A stretch of 64,000 nucleotides of DNA from JABDQZ01 sp963801985 (GCA_963801985.1 CAWDGV010000005.1:1-64000), one strand, 5' to 3'; shown: positions 36,864 through 45,180, counted from the first letter of the stretch. Program-made: numbers and translations. Notes: generated by a model not told the origin, from the sequence alone.

Positions 36864-37415
36864 TTAGATTTTTGTTTTACCCGGGGCATCCTGATTGAGG
36901 CCATCTCCACCATATTTTCGTGATTTTTCCTGGAGTGTTTTGAAAATATTTAGCGCCAATTGTTTTTCCTTAGTATCTAGAAGTCGACAGTTCTTTCGAT
37001 ATTCACGTTCACTGACGAGTATTTCAACTTTCCGAGAATCCTGAATTACTTTCTGAAGTTTTTTCGATGTATATTTTACTTTGATATAGCTAACTCTCCG
37101 GTCAACAGAAATAGAGCTAATGTCGGATTCAAAGTGGTAATTCTGAGTATAAACATATTTCAGTTCTGTCGTTACTGAACGTCTTATAGGCAGCCAATAA
37201 ATCTTCGCCATGTTGGAATATCGACTATTCTCCTTCCCTTGTGGATAGGACGTCTGAAGCATGAATTGTCCACGACCACTATCGATAATAATTGTTTCTT
37301 TCGTTTGCAACGCTTCGTCGCCCGTGTACTCATCATCCGAACAACTTATGGCGAATTCGGCTTTAACGAACATTGCAGTCATCATCAGAAAAATAAACAA
37401 GGTTAATCTGTACAT
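36864..37415 (-). CDS. Exported hypothetical protein
   Basis: About 183 residues. It has a short signal peptide (YRLTLFIFLMMTAMFVKA) and two cysteines (SCSDDEYTG and RKNCRLLD). The mature domain alternates beta segments (YVYTQNYHFESDISSISVD) and ends in a helical, basic tail. ATG 37415 is preferred over ATG 37421 because an ACGGA lies 7 bases upstream. I do not recognise the family. A lone gene between pyk and an IS30 remnant. Confidence 0.6.
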   Translation of the reverse strand: MYRLTLFIFLMMTAMFVKAEFAISCSDDEYTGDEALQTKETIIIDSGRGQFMLQTSYPQGKENSRYSNMAKIYWLPIRRSVTTELKYVYTQNYHFESDISSISVDRRVSYIKVKYTSKKLQKVIQDSRKVEILVSEREYRKNCRLLDTKEKQLALNIFKTLQEKSRKYGGDGLNQDAPGKTKI

Positions 37416-37522
37416 GATCATTCCGTGAATTCAATTTATAAGTACAACTCTTTAGAGTTAGTGAGTGGGAAGCTGCGGTATCATTTCCAGTTCCTTTTCA
37501 CCGACTAAATTAGAGGAGCACA

Positions 37523-37681
37523 ATGAAACAGTACACACAGCTTAACCAGGAAGAACGATACCAAATTTCTGCCTTGTTGAAAGCAGAACATGATCAAACT
37601 GAGATAGCCATGATATTGAGACGCCACAAATCGACCATCAGCCGAGATCAGACGCATAAACAGTACGTAGCATATTTCTAA
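37523..37681 (+). mobile_element. IS30-family transposase, N-terminal remnant
   Basis: 52 codons starting at ATG 37523 with a GAGGAG ribosome site. The product (QLNQEERYQISALLKAEH, then TEIAMILRRHKSTISRD) matches the HTH_38 DNA-binding head of IS30 transposases. The expected continuation is gone: after SRD the frame reads seven unrelated codons and stops. No catalytic DDE region is present, so the element is dead. Inverted repeats could not be paired. Confidence 0.8.
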
Positions 37682-38104
37682 TATACTGCAATTTTTTCAT
37701 CACCTAATCAGGTTGGTTCTTGCCGATAGTTGCCCGTGGACTTTAATTCTTAATATCTGCTTCTCAGCTCCTGCCACCCAGTAGAACTTGATCACCGACG
37801 GCTAAGGACTGAGAGGAGAGCTTTAGGTAAGTAATTCCATACAGTTTTTCAGGTTCATCATAAAAAAGTCCCACTCAATGAGCAGGGCTATGTAGGCTCA
37901 GGAATGAAATCGTTAGTCTGGCGGGTTTTCTCTCAATGTCTGCTAATACAGTAGCGGTCAGTCAAATGCAGAAAAGCTGACCCTCAAAAAGGCTGGCGTC
38001 AACGTCTGCTTATGGCTATTACACTCTTGCTTCATCAATAGAGCTAAAAGTTCAGCCTGAACTATTATTTTAATAAGGACAACAAATTTAGAAAGAAAGC
38101 CGTC
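37682..38104 (+). other. Gene-free region with repeat remnants
   Basis: About 420 bp with no supported ORF. It contains two degenerate TCTGCT motifs (about 37938 and 38011) resembling the 34.95-kb repeats, and a GAACTTGATCACCGACGGCTA stretch near 37787 that recalls the GGACGGCTA end of the 38.7/43.4-kb repeat. It looks like eroded repeat or IS-derived DNA. Confidence 0.4.
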
Positions 38105-38560
38105 ATGTTGAAAATCGTTGCGACTAGCATAGTCACATTAATTACATTATTGGCAACTGTTCAACCAGTCTTGGCTGACACAGCTTTATCTGGCGAAGAG
38201 ATTAAACAGGCGATTAGTGGTAATACGGTTGTTGGCGAACGATGGAAAAAAGGTGTGAGTAAGGAGTACATACAGAAAGCAATCCGGTTCAAAACCTATT
38301 TTAATAAGAATGGTCAACTGGCAGAGAAAGGTGACACCACTGGTCAAGGATACTCCTCCTCCATTTTGGCCCACGGTTCCTGGAAAGTGAAAAAAAATAA
38401 GCTCTGCTTCACTTTTAGTGACGCCATACGGAAGTCTGGCGAACAAATGTGCCACAAGGTGATCCGTAGGGATGACAATACCTACGGACTCACAAAAAAA
38501 GGCAAGGATAAGAGAGTGTGGAAAGAGATATTGCCCGGCAACCCTTATAACTTGGAATAA
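38105..38560 (+). CDS. Exported DUF995-like hypothetical protein
   Basis: 151 residues, signal peptide ending VLADT. Mature features include LSGEEIKQAISGNTVVG, an aromatic YFNKNGQL turn, HGSWKVKKNKLCFTFSD and a second cysteine in EQMCHKV; the two Cys may form a disulfide. The pattern (substrate-like loop, GSW, paired Cys) recalls small DUF995-type periplasmic beta proteins, but the match is only by eye. A hairpin terminator follows within 40 bp. Confidence 0.55.
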   Translation: MLKIVATSIVTLITLLATVQPVLADTALSGEEIKQAISGNTVVGERWKKGVSKEYIQKAIRFKTYFNKNGQLAEKGDTTGQGYSSSILAHGSWKVKKNKLCFTFSDAIRKSGEQMCHKVIRRDDNTYGLTKKGKDKRVWKEILPGNPYNLE

Positions 38561-38598
38561 AGCCTCAAGGAAACAACTCGGCTTCTCAAGAATCTTCT

Positions 38599-38631
38599 AT
38601 TGGCCTATTACGGCCAATTAAACAATTTTTT
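38599..38631 (+). terminator. Probable rho-independent terminator
   Basis: ATTGGCC (38599-38605), loop TATTAC, GGCCAAT (38612-38618), then TAAACAATTTTTT. The stem is perfect; the T run starts 7 bases late. It suits the exported protein gene ending at 38560. Confidence 0.55.
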
Positions 38632-38673
38632 GCAATAGTCTGCTTTCGCTGAAATTTAACCAATGGCAATAAC

Positions 38674-38753
38674 GACCTGGTGCTGCCTTGCAGGCTTGAA
38701 CGACAGCTAATGAGAAAGCTGAGATTGGGGATGGATTTATCGAGGACGGCTAT
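38674..38753 (+). repeat. Dispersed intergenic repeat, copy 1
   Basis: About 80 bp starting GACCTGGTGCTGCCTTGCAG and ending TTTATCGAGGACGGCTA. It shares about 50 of 56 bases with the second half of the copy at 43406-43493; the copies differ by an 8-base insertion near the middle. A shorter echo (GAATTTATCGAGCG) lies near 44380. It is not coding and the copies flank the 39-43 kb accessory block. Confidence 0.65.
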
Positions 38754-39017
38754 TCAATATTTTTACATAGCCTGCGGTAAAAGCGGTCATATTCATCCCT
38801 GAAACTATCCTTATTTCAAGACATACTATTGGCTAAATAGTCATGGTATATGGCTAGCTCTATTCAGCTTATTTTTCCTTATATATTTAGTTTAAGTTCG
38901 ACAAAATATATTCATCAAAACAAGAAAAAACTATTGATATCATTTTTAGCTATTTTAGCTAAATATCGTATCAAGACTCCTGCTTTAGGGGGATTTTTTT
39001 GCACAGGAGATAAAAGT

Positions 39018-39212
39018 GTGAATAAACAGTATTTCAGTGATTTCGGTTTTGATCTCGATGACATTGATTATGAATTTAACGATATGATCAAGTCACTTAC
39101 TTTCCGTAACAGGCCGGATCGCAAAGAATTCCGTTTTATTGATGATGAATTACCGCAGAAACGCAAAAGAAATCATCATCGTCCTCGTGCTCGGAATACT
39201 GAAGTGTTCTGA
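39018..39212 (+). CDS. Small charged hypothetical protein
   Basis: 64 residues from GTG 39018, chosen for the AGGAGA ribosome site; the longer frame upstream has none. The sequence has an acidic half (FGFDLDDIDYEFNDM) and a basic half (RKRNHHRPRARN). No signal peptide, no domain recognised. Its 3' end is antisense to the edge of a decayed gene. Expression is likely but function unknown. Confidence 0.45.
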   Translation: MNKQYFSDFGFDLDDIDYEFNDMIKSLTFRNRPDRKEFRFIDDELPQKRKRNHHRPRARNTEVF

Positions 39213-39221
39213 TTAATGAAA

Positions 39222-39641
39222 AAATGTGTGTTCCTGAATAGATGAAATCTATTTTATCAATCATGGCTGCTTTTACTTCGGTTTCAGGAAGCTTTATCAG
39301 TAAGGTTTGGACCACCAATAGACCATCAGTGTAAGCAGGCATGTTGCCACGCATCCGCAAATAGCGAATCACGGTATCGATTTGCACGTCAAGCGGCCGG
39401 CAGTTTCATCACCAAAGGCGAGCTGCTTCTCCAGCTGGTCGCGATCTTCAGCATTCATGGACTCAGGTATTACGTCACTGAGTTCACCTGAGGCTGCTGC
39501 AAAAACATCGACTCAATCTGCAGTTTCCATGGAGCTGATTGCAGCCAGAAGCGCTTCCTCATCCATATTCTTGAGTAAGTTACTGATTTGTTGTTCAGTA
39601 TCCAGCAAATTGGAAAGGAGCATATTTATTGGGTCACTCAT
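39222..39641 (-). pseudogene. Unidentified gene broken by a nonsense codon and a frameshift
   Basis: ATG 39641 opens MSDPINMLLSNLLDTEQQIS and runs about 42 codons to an in-frame TGA at 39513-39515. The same frame then continues with protein-like sequence (VDVFAAASGELSDVIPESMN). Near 39390 a one-base loss shifts the frame, and the continuation VQIDTVIRYLRMRGNMPAYT reads on to about 39230. The three pieces join into one soluble, helical, acidic protein of about 135 residues that I do not recognise. A TGA-encoded selenocysteine is unlikely given the later frameshift. Confidence 0.6.
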
Positions 39642-39759
39642 AATTCACCCTGGTGCTTTTTTATTTTAAATTCAGGGTTTAATTATGTCTGAATGAAAAA
39701 AGGTCAAAGGTTTATTGATGCTTTCTGAAAAAAATCACTGAAAAATGTGGTTTAAAGAA

Positions 39760-39833
39760 GCAAAAAGACGAGTGACTTAATCTAGACACCAAAGAGGAAA
39801 TGAGTATAGAAGTTGTCTAAATATAGTCACTCG
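39760..39833 (-). terminator. Long inverted repeat, probable terminator of the small exported gene
   Basis: The 20-base arms CGAGTGACTTAATCTAGACA (39769-39788) and TGTCTAAATATAGTCACTCG (39814-39833) pair with about three mismatches across a 25-base loop. On the minus strand the stem is followed by TCTTTTTGCTTCTTT, a T-rich tract. It begins 13 bases after the stop of the small exported gene (39847). The unusual length could also mark a MITE-like relic. Confidence 0.6.
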
Positions 39834-39846
39834 CCAAAAATAAAAT

Positions 39847-40041
39847 CTAGTTTTTTGCAGATTCCTGAAAATCTTTTACACAGTTTTGCAGGTATTCATC
39901 CATTTCATCTTCAGCAACTCCATCATCTTTCGCGTAGGTTTTGCAAAGTTCTAGATATTCCTGGGTTTTTGCTTCATTGTCAGATGCAAATATTGGGCAA
40001 GCTAAGGCAGAAACAATGATTGCAAACAGGATTTTTTTCAT
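39847..40041 (-). CDS. Small exported protein with two cysteines
   Basis: 64 residues from ATG 40041. Signal peptide KKILFAIIVSALACPIFA, then an acidic mature part of about 45 residues with two Cys (ELCKTYAKDDG and LQNCVKDF) spaced about 21 apart, as in a helical hairpin held by a disulfide. It is transcribed divergently from the LysR gene 160 bp away, which may regulate it. Family unknown. Confidence 0.6.
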   Translation of the reverse strand: MKKILFAIIVSALACPIFASDNEAKTQEYLELCKTYAKDDGVAEDEMDEYLQNCVKDFQESAKN

Positions 40042-40204
40042 TTTCTTCAATCTCCAAAAAAGATATATTCAAACGTCTTGAGTGCTGATATCTGTGACAA
40101 ACAAGACAAACCGTCCTTACAGGACAGTGCTTTATAAACAGCTATTGAACTATGGTCTAACGATTGTTTTGAATAGTTTTAACAAATATTTTTGATCAAA
40201 ATAA

Positions 40205-41041
40205 ATGGATATCGAATTACTGCGAACATTTCTTGAAGTTAACCGTACTGGTCATTTTGGCAGGGCTGCAGATAACCTGTATCTTACTCAATCTGCCGTA
40301 AGTGCCCGTATTAAACAGCTGGAAGAATCACTCGGCACACCGGTATTTGAACGCCAGAGAAATAATATTCGTTTAACCTCATCTGGATTACGCTTTCTCC
40401 ACCACGCAGAAACTATCGTTGCGACCTGGCAGCGCGCACGCCAGGAAGCAGGACTAACAGATATATTTTCCACATCATTGGCAATTGCGGGTCTATCTGA
40501 TCTATGGGAGCCATTATTAATTGAATGGCTTGTCAATGTCAGAAAAAAGTCTCCAGACATCTCCATACATGCATCGGCATTTTCGTCGCCCGTTTTGATC
40601 CAGCAGCTATTAAATGGTCAGCTTGACCTGGGATTTGTTTTTGAGCCACCTGCTGTCCCTGAGCTAAACACACGTTACCTTAAACGTATGAGTCTTATCA
40701 TGGTGTCTACCAAGAAAGGACTTTCAACGGTTAAAGCTGTTACAGAGGATTATGTAATGGTTGACTGGGGTGCTGCCTATGCAGTAAATCATGCCAAACA
40801 ATTCCCTGATGCACCTTCGTCACCGGTTTTCATGAGTCATGGTCGCCTTGCTATGTCGTTTATCTTGCACAATGGTGGGACCACATATTTACCCGAAGAG
40901 TTTGCAAAACCATTAATATCAGAGAAAAAACTTTTTCCAGTGAAAAATTCACCTGTATTGGAAAGAGAGATTAGCGCCATATGGCGTTCAGACAATGATA
41001 GAGCAGCAATTATAAAAAAGGTATTAGACTATTTTCAGTAA
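40205..41041 (+). CDS. LysR-family transcriptional regulator (HdfR-like)
   Basis: 278 residues. The N-terminal winged HTH (ELLRTFLEVNRTGHFGRAAD, then LYLTQSAVSARIKQLEESLG) is closest to HdfR-type LysR proteins. A co-inducer domain follows, somewhat short (family about 290-300). Divergence from the small exported protein gene makes that gene a candidate target. HdfR in E. coli represses flagellar flhDC; no flagellar genes are visible here. The gene converges with a PA3496-type small protein 5 bp away. Confidence 0.85.
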   Translation: MDIELLRTFLEVNRTGHFGRAADNLYLTQSAVSARIKQLEESLGTPVFERQRNNIRLTSSGLRFLHHAETIVATWQRARQEAGLTDIFSTSLAIAGLSDLWEPLLIEWLVNVRKKSPDISIHASAFSSPVLIQQLLNGQLDLGFVFEPPAVPELNTRYLKRMSLIMVSTKKGLSTVKAVTEDYVMVDWGAAYAVNHAKQFPDAPSSPVFMSHGRLAMSFILHNGGTTYLPEEFAKPLISEKKLFPVKNSPVLEREISAIWRSDNDRAAIIKKVLDYFQ

Positions 41042-41046
41042 TACTA

Positions 41047-41235
41047 CTACTTGAAGTCATAATATAATTCGTCATCAAGTAGTTTTTTCAAGGCCTTTTC
41101 CTCTAACAGATCTTCTACCTTTCTTCTTGCATCAAGTTGATCGAAACTGGTGATTTTCGATCTACCAAATTCCTGTATTACTTCCAGATCTTCTGATGTA
41201 GACAGTTCATCTTCACTATTCTCAAACTCAGTCAT
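41047..41235 (-). CDS. PA3496-type small protein
   Basis: 62 residues from ATG 41235; the TTG six bases upstream is less likely. An acidic N-terminus (EFENSEDELSTSEDLE) leads to a charged helical end (RRKVEDLLEEKALKKLLDDEL) with the arrangement of the PA3496 family, annotated as putative envelope-integrity proteins. The assignment is by eye. It converges tail-to-tail with the LysR gene, which in my view is more than chance, as small members of this family often flank regulators. Confidence 0.5.
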   Translation of the reverse strand: MTEFENSEDELSTSEDLEVIQEFGRSKITSFDQLDARRKVEDLLEEKALKKLLDDELYYDFK

Positions 41236-41725
41236 ACTCAAGATTTTAATGTTGATTTAAATCAGCCTAGTTTTTCGATTTTAAAAAAAAGATCAAATAA
41301 TATTTCTGATCGTAACGATTCAGATATTTTGTTGAATATACTGTTATTTAAAAGAGCATTAACGGTCTGTCAGGCTGACTCATTATTATGTTTTTTTGGA
41401 GATTTTAGAGTGAATGCATATGTGGTAAATTTCTATGGACCAGCTTGAAGTCACTATGTGGTCATTCACTACGATGAGCTTGAAATGGCATGTAAATCCA
41501 GTCATTGAAATCCTTATTCACTGACGGCTGTAAACCGCTAACTTGAATGGCTTATAATTTCTGAACACTTAGCTTAATCCTGTTCATTTTTTTTAATCAG
41601 GACACTGAATAAGCAATGATTGAAGCGTTACAGTGTAGAGATTCAAGATGATCTTGGAAATATTTGAGTCAATTCACATTTTTTCATGCTAAAAGAAACT
41701 TCATAATTGCTTTCAGGTGGCGACA
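41236..41725 (+). other. Gene-free region before the GNAT-nitrilase gene
   Basis: About 490 bp, AT-rich on the left. A CACTGACGGCTGTAAACCGCT stretch (about 41520) contains a short inverted pair (GCGGTTTACAGC as complement) and resembles fragments of the dispersed repeats. No supported ORF. It should hold the promoter of the following gene. Confidence 0.4.
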
Positions 41726-43333
41726 ATGGCGAAAAAGAAGGTAGATAAGAAGAAACATAAAAAACATAAAAAACTGGGTAAGAAGAAGGCGCACAAGTTA
41801 ATCTTGCGTCAGACCCGGCTCGAGGATTATCAGGATATCAAGCTGATCATGGATCAGGTTTACCCAGGCAAGCTGGGTGGAGCCTGGACATGGGAACAGT
41901 TTCAAGCCCAGTTAAACACCTTTCCCGAGGGGCAGCTCTGTATTGAGGACAATGGCAAGGTAATTTCCGCAGCTATCAGTCTGATTGTGAATTACGAGCA
42001 GTTTGGCGATAACCACAACTATAAACAGATTACCGGTAATGGTTTTCTCACCACACACTCCGGTAAAGGCGACACCCTCTACGGAGTTGATGTATTTGTC
42101 CATCCCGACTATAGGGACATGCGTCTGGGGCGCCGTCTTTACGATGCTCGCAAGGAGCTATGCGAACGTCTCAATCTGCGCCGCATCGTCGCTGGAGGTC
42201 GTATACCAGGCTATATCAAATACATGAATAAACTGACACCAGCACGCTATATTGAACTGGTAAAAAAGAAAGAGCTGCGTGATCCAATTCTTTCTTTCCA
42301 GCTCGCCAATGACTTTCATGTCCGTAAATTGATCACCAACTACCTACCTGAGGACACCGAGTCACACGCTTATGCCACCCTGATCGAGTGGATCAATATC
42401 CATTACGTGGAGTCCGAGACTTCGCCTGATTGGCTAGGATCCAGCAAACAGGTGGTACGGGTTGGTGCTGTGCAGTGGCAGATGCGTCCGGTAGACTCCC
42501 TGGAGGAACTTAAAGGGCAAATGGAGTATTTCGTCGATACCGTGGCCGGTTATAAAAGTGATATCTGCCTCTTCCCTGAGTTCTTTAGCGCTCCGCTGAT
42601 GGCTCTCTCCGATGATCCCAACCCCGCCAGTGCAATCCGTCACCTGGCCGACCATACCGCCTCACTGCGTGATGAGATGATTCGACTGGCTATCCAATAC
42701 AACGTCAATATCATTGCCGGCAGCATGCCGATCTATCAGGATCAGCGACTGCATAATGTCAGTTACCTCTGCCGCCGTGATGGAACCTGGGATATACAAT
42801 ACAAAATCCACATCACTCCCGATGAAACAGATTACTGGGGGCTGATCGGCGGTAATAAGGTTCAGGTTTTCGAGACTGATATCGGACGAATCGGCATCCT
42901 GATATGTTATGACATCGAGTTCCCGGAGCTGTCACGTCTGCTGGCCGAAGAAGGTCTCAATATCCTTTTTGTACCCTACTGGACCGATAATAAAAACGGC
43001 TACCAGCGAGTGCGCATCTGCGCCCATGCCCGCGCGGTCGAGAATGAGTGCTATGTCGTGATCAGTGGCAGCGTCGGAAACCTACCCAATGTGGAAAACA
43101 TGGATATCCAGTACTCTCAGGCAGCGATCTTCTCACCATCCGACTTCGCTTTTCCCCACGATGCCATTGTCACTGAGGCGACCCCCAATACCGAGATGAC
43201 GCTAATGGCCGACCTCGATCTAGGGAATCTCAAGCAGCTGCGTGAACGGGGCAGCGTGCGTAATCATCGTGATCGAAGACTCGACCTTTATCAGCTCTCA
43301 TGGGTAGAGCAAAAAAACAGATCAGAGTCGTGA
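41726..43333 (+). CDS. GNAT acetyltransferase - nitrilase fusion protein
   Basis: 535 residues. A lysine-rich head (residues 1-25, e.g. KKKHKKHKKLGKKKAHK) is followed by a GNAT domain (about 25-205; GVDVFVHPDYRDMRLGRRLY is the acetyl-CoA loop) and a carbon-nitrogen hydrolase domain (about 245-515). The nitrilase triad is present: Glu in FPEFF, Lys in YKIHITPDE and Cys in ILICYDIEFPE. ATG 41726 has AGGTGG 6 bases upstream. Fused GNAT-nitrilase proteins are known but their substrate is not; an amidase acting on an acylated amine is one idea. Richer in G+C than the surroundings. Confidence 0.85.
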   Translation: MAKKKVDKKKHKKHKKLGKKKAHKLILRQTRLEDYQDIKLIMDQVYPGKLGGAWTWEQFQAQLNTFPEGQLCIEDNGKVISAAISLIVNYEQFGDNHNYKQITGNGFLTTHSGKGDTLYGVDVFVHPDYRDMRLGRRLYDARKELCERLNLRRIVAGGRIPGYIKYMNKLTPARYIELVKKKELRDPILSFQLANDFHVRKLITNYLPEDTESHAYATLIEWINIHYVESETSPDWLGSSKQVVRVGAVQWQMRPVDSLEELKGQMEYFVDTVAGYKSDICLFPEFFSAPLMALSDDPNPASAIRHLADHTASLRDEMIRLAIQYNVNIIAGSMPIYQDQRLHNVSYLCRRDGTWDIQYKIHITPDETDYWGLIGGNKVQVFETDIGRIGILICYDIEFPELSRLLAEEGLNILFVPYWTDNKNGYQRVRICAHARAVENECYVVISGSVGNLPNVENMDIQYSQAAIFSPSDFAFPHDAIVTEATPNTEMTLMADLDLGNLKQLRERGSVRNHRDRRLDLYQLSWVEQKNRSES

Positions 43334-43405
43334 TATATAGCCCACCGTGAACATGATAGCGTTGCTTAGTAGAAAATACAGGTTTACATGTAGAAGGCTG
43401 CTATA

Positions 43406-43493
43406 GACCTGAGCCTGCCTTTCAGGGTAGTGCGCTTGCACGACAGCTCATAAGAAAGCTGACATTGGGGGTGGATTTATCGAGGACGGCTAC
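43406..43493 (+). repeat. Dispersed intergenic repeat, copy 2
   Basis: About 88 bp starting GACCTGAGCCTGCCTTTCAG and ending TTTATCGAGGACGGCTA. The block CGACAGCT-CAT-A-AGAAAGCTGA-ATTGGGG-TGGATTTATC matches the copy at 38674-38753 with few differences. It lies between the nitrilase and cupin genes, outside both. Same strand as copy 1. Confidence 0.65.
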
Positions 43494-43600
43494 TAGATAA
43501 AAGCAAATCTCATCAAATCAATGTGGTTGTCAGTTTGCCGTCATTATGTAAAATCTTTCTCCCTCCTACTGAAACAGCTAAGAGGGAACTCAATTATTAA

Positions 43601-43969
43601 TTATGCCGGTTTTGCATAATTACCAAAGCCGGTGACATCAATAAGAACACACCGCTCATCGCCTAAAATCCAGGCATCGTGGCCCGGCGGCATATAGAAT
43701 GCGTCGCCAGGGCCAAATTCTTCTTCTGAGCCATCTTCCATTTTTACTACCATTTTGCCTTGCACAACGTAACCAGTATGTGCGGCCTGACAAGAATCAG
43801 TTCCGGCAACCGGTTTAACATGCTCACTCCAAACCCAACCAGGCTCAAAGATACTGCGTCCCAGGGTGACATCACCCACTGTAACAATTTCTGCTCTGCC
43901 TTTACTGTCCTTAAATGATCGAATTTCATCGGGATTATCGAGTTGCTTCCGTTCAAGTTGTTTCGACAT
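43601..43969 (-). CDS. Small cupin-domain protein
   Basis: 122 residues, a single beta-barrel cupin. Metal-site residues are placed in WVWSEHVKPVAG and AAHTGYVVQGKMVVKMED (motif 1) and GPGDAFYMPPGHDAWIL (motif 2). It is the size of standalone sensor or binding cupins. No partner gene is near, so the ligand or reaction is unknown. The sequence is complete at both ends, and the ATG lies after a GGAAATC leader with no strong ribosome site. Confidence 0.75.
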   Translation of the reverse strand: MSKQLERKQLDNPDEIRSFKDSKGRAEIVTVGDVTLGRSIFEPGWVWSEHVKPVAGTDSCQAAHTGYVVQGKMVVKMEDGSEEEFGPGDAFYMPPGHDAWILGDERCVLIDVTGFGNYAKPA

Positions 43970-44552
43970 GATTGATTTCCTGTTTTCAGATAGACATATT
44001 TACGTAAAAACTGGATAGTTTTATTGCTGAAAATGACTGTCTGATAATGAATATAGTAAGGAGCTGAGAATTAGCCGTAACAAGTGGCGTTCCTTATCCT
44101 CCTGAATTACCGCAGATAAAAATTGCGTTCCAATCTTGATTTCTAATAGGAGCAAATAAGGCGACTGGTAATAGAAGTTATAGACTATCTGGTTTTTTTA
44201 ACCGTCATTTTAGACCGACGGTTTTTTAGCATCTGTTTAATAAGTGTCATTTATCTACAGCTTTTAACTAATTTCAACCAATCTAACTGAGCAATCTTAA
44301 ATCCGCTTTTGGTCTGACTCTATTTACCAGACCATATTATTTTAACTCCTTCCAAGGAGAAGTTGGTATTGAGAGGGAATTTATCGAGCGAAAAATTGAC
44401 TTGGTAAAAGCAGACAATTTAAGCCTTTCAGGATTTATACTTCATTAGCTCACCCTTGCCTTGTCACATCATCAATATTTACCTTATAGCGATCTTCCGG
44501 TTTGCCACTATACTTCATCCTGTTTCAGCGGATGAAATATAAGGAAGTCACT
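43970..44552 (+). other. Gene-free region with an orphan terminator
   Basis: About 580 bp without an ORF with a ribosome site. It holds the cupin promoter on the left, a rightward terminator at 44200-44227 and an echo of the dispersed repeat near 44380 (GAATTTATCGAGCG). A short transcript starting in 43990-44150 and ending at the terminator is possible, which would be an sRNA candidate. Confidence 0.4.
44200..44227 (+). terminator. Rho-independent terminator without an obvious gene
   Basis: AACCGTC (44200-44206) pairs with GACGGTT (44217-44223) across a 10-base loop, followed by a run of T through 44227. The orientation is rightward, but the nearest plus-strand gene upstream ends 870 bp away, so it probably ends a non-coding transcript or is a relic. 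Confidence 0.55.
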
Positions 44553-44870
44553 ATGCACATGGTAAGGAGATTTTGTAGCCCACTCCTCTCGATATCTTTT
44601 CTCTCTCTGATTTTATCTGCGTCGGTTTTCGCTGAGGAATCTGCTGTTTATTTATGGCAGAAAGAGCGTTTGATGAACCCCAATAAAACCACGCTTCAAA
44701 TGGAAAGACAGAAAAACCAGGTATTCATTTACGAAGGTCTTACATTATCTGACGTAGAAAAAGCTTTAGACAAAAACTTTGACCGGGTTGAACACATGAT
44801 GTTTGTTGGCACGGTACTTCCACCAACAGCTGACGGAACATATCAAAAGGAAGAGGATGGCTGTGATTAA
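44553..44870 (+). CDS. Small exported hypothetical protein
   Basis: 105 residues from ATG 44553, with AAGGAAG as ribosome site; the longer frame begins 51 bases upstream without one. The signal peptide (VRRFCSPLLSISFLSLILSASVFA) is followed by a charged mature domain of about 75 residues with YLWQKERLMNPNK and LSDVEKALDKNFDRVEHMMF. A CD pair ends the protein. I do not recognise the family. Confidence 0.55.
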   Translation: MHMVRRFCSPLLSISFLSLILSASVFAEESAVYLWQKERLMNPNKTTLQMERQKNQVFIYEGLTLSDVEKALDKNFDRVEHMMFVGTVLPPTADGTYQKEEDGCD

Positions 44871-45091
44871 TTAGTAATTTTCTCACTTTAACGAGCATCA
44901 TTGTCTGTATATATACGGACTTCTTTGCCTGCGGTTTCAACCGCTCGATGCATTAACTTTGCGATTTGTGACAGCAGGCGCTATCAAATAAACATCGCGT
45001 GACGTTCCCTAATACAACGGTTATCCTTTGGTTTATCTTCCTTGTTTAGTAGGAAGGGGGGGGGTAGCTGACACGAGTCGGCTGTCATTAG

Positions 45092-45180
45092 CTCGATCTT
45101 GGCTTTAACCTCGAGGGCGCTGCGTTGGCACTTGAGCTGCTCGAACGCATCGAGAAACTCGGTGCGCGATTGCGGGCATT
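45092..45180 (+). pseudogene. Remnant of a CbpM/MerR-type chaperone modulator
   Basis: A stop codon precedes the piece directly. Thirty codons read LDLGFNLEGAALALELLERI followed by EKLGARLRA, the conserved C-terminal helices of CbpM-type (MerR-like) modulators of the DnaJ-like CbpA. The frame then degenerates. No N-terminal half and no cbpA are nearby, so it is a gene stump, on the same strand as the phosphoketolase stump that follows. Confidence 0.65.

Noticed and set aside
39382..39669. A plus-strand Ser-rich 95-codon frame
   Set aside because: Antisense to the broken minus-strand gene, with no supporting signals.
44898..44915. A LexA-box-like CTGTATATATACGG
   Set aside because: The right half-site (ACAG) is missing and no SOS gene follows.
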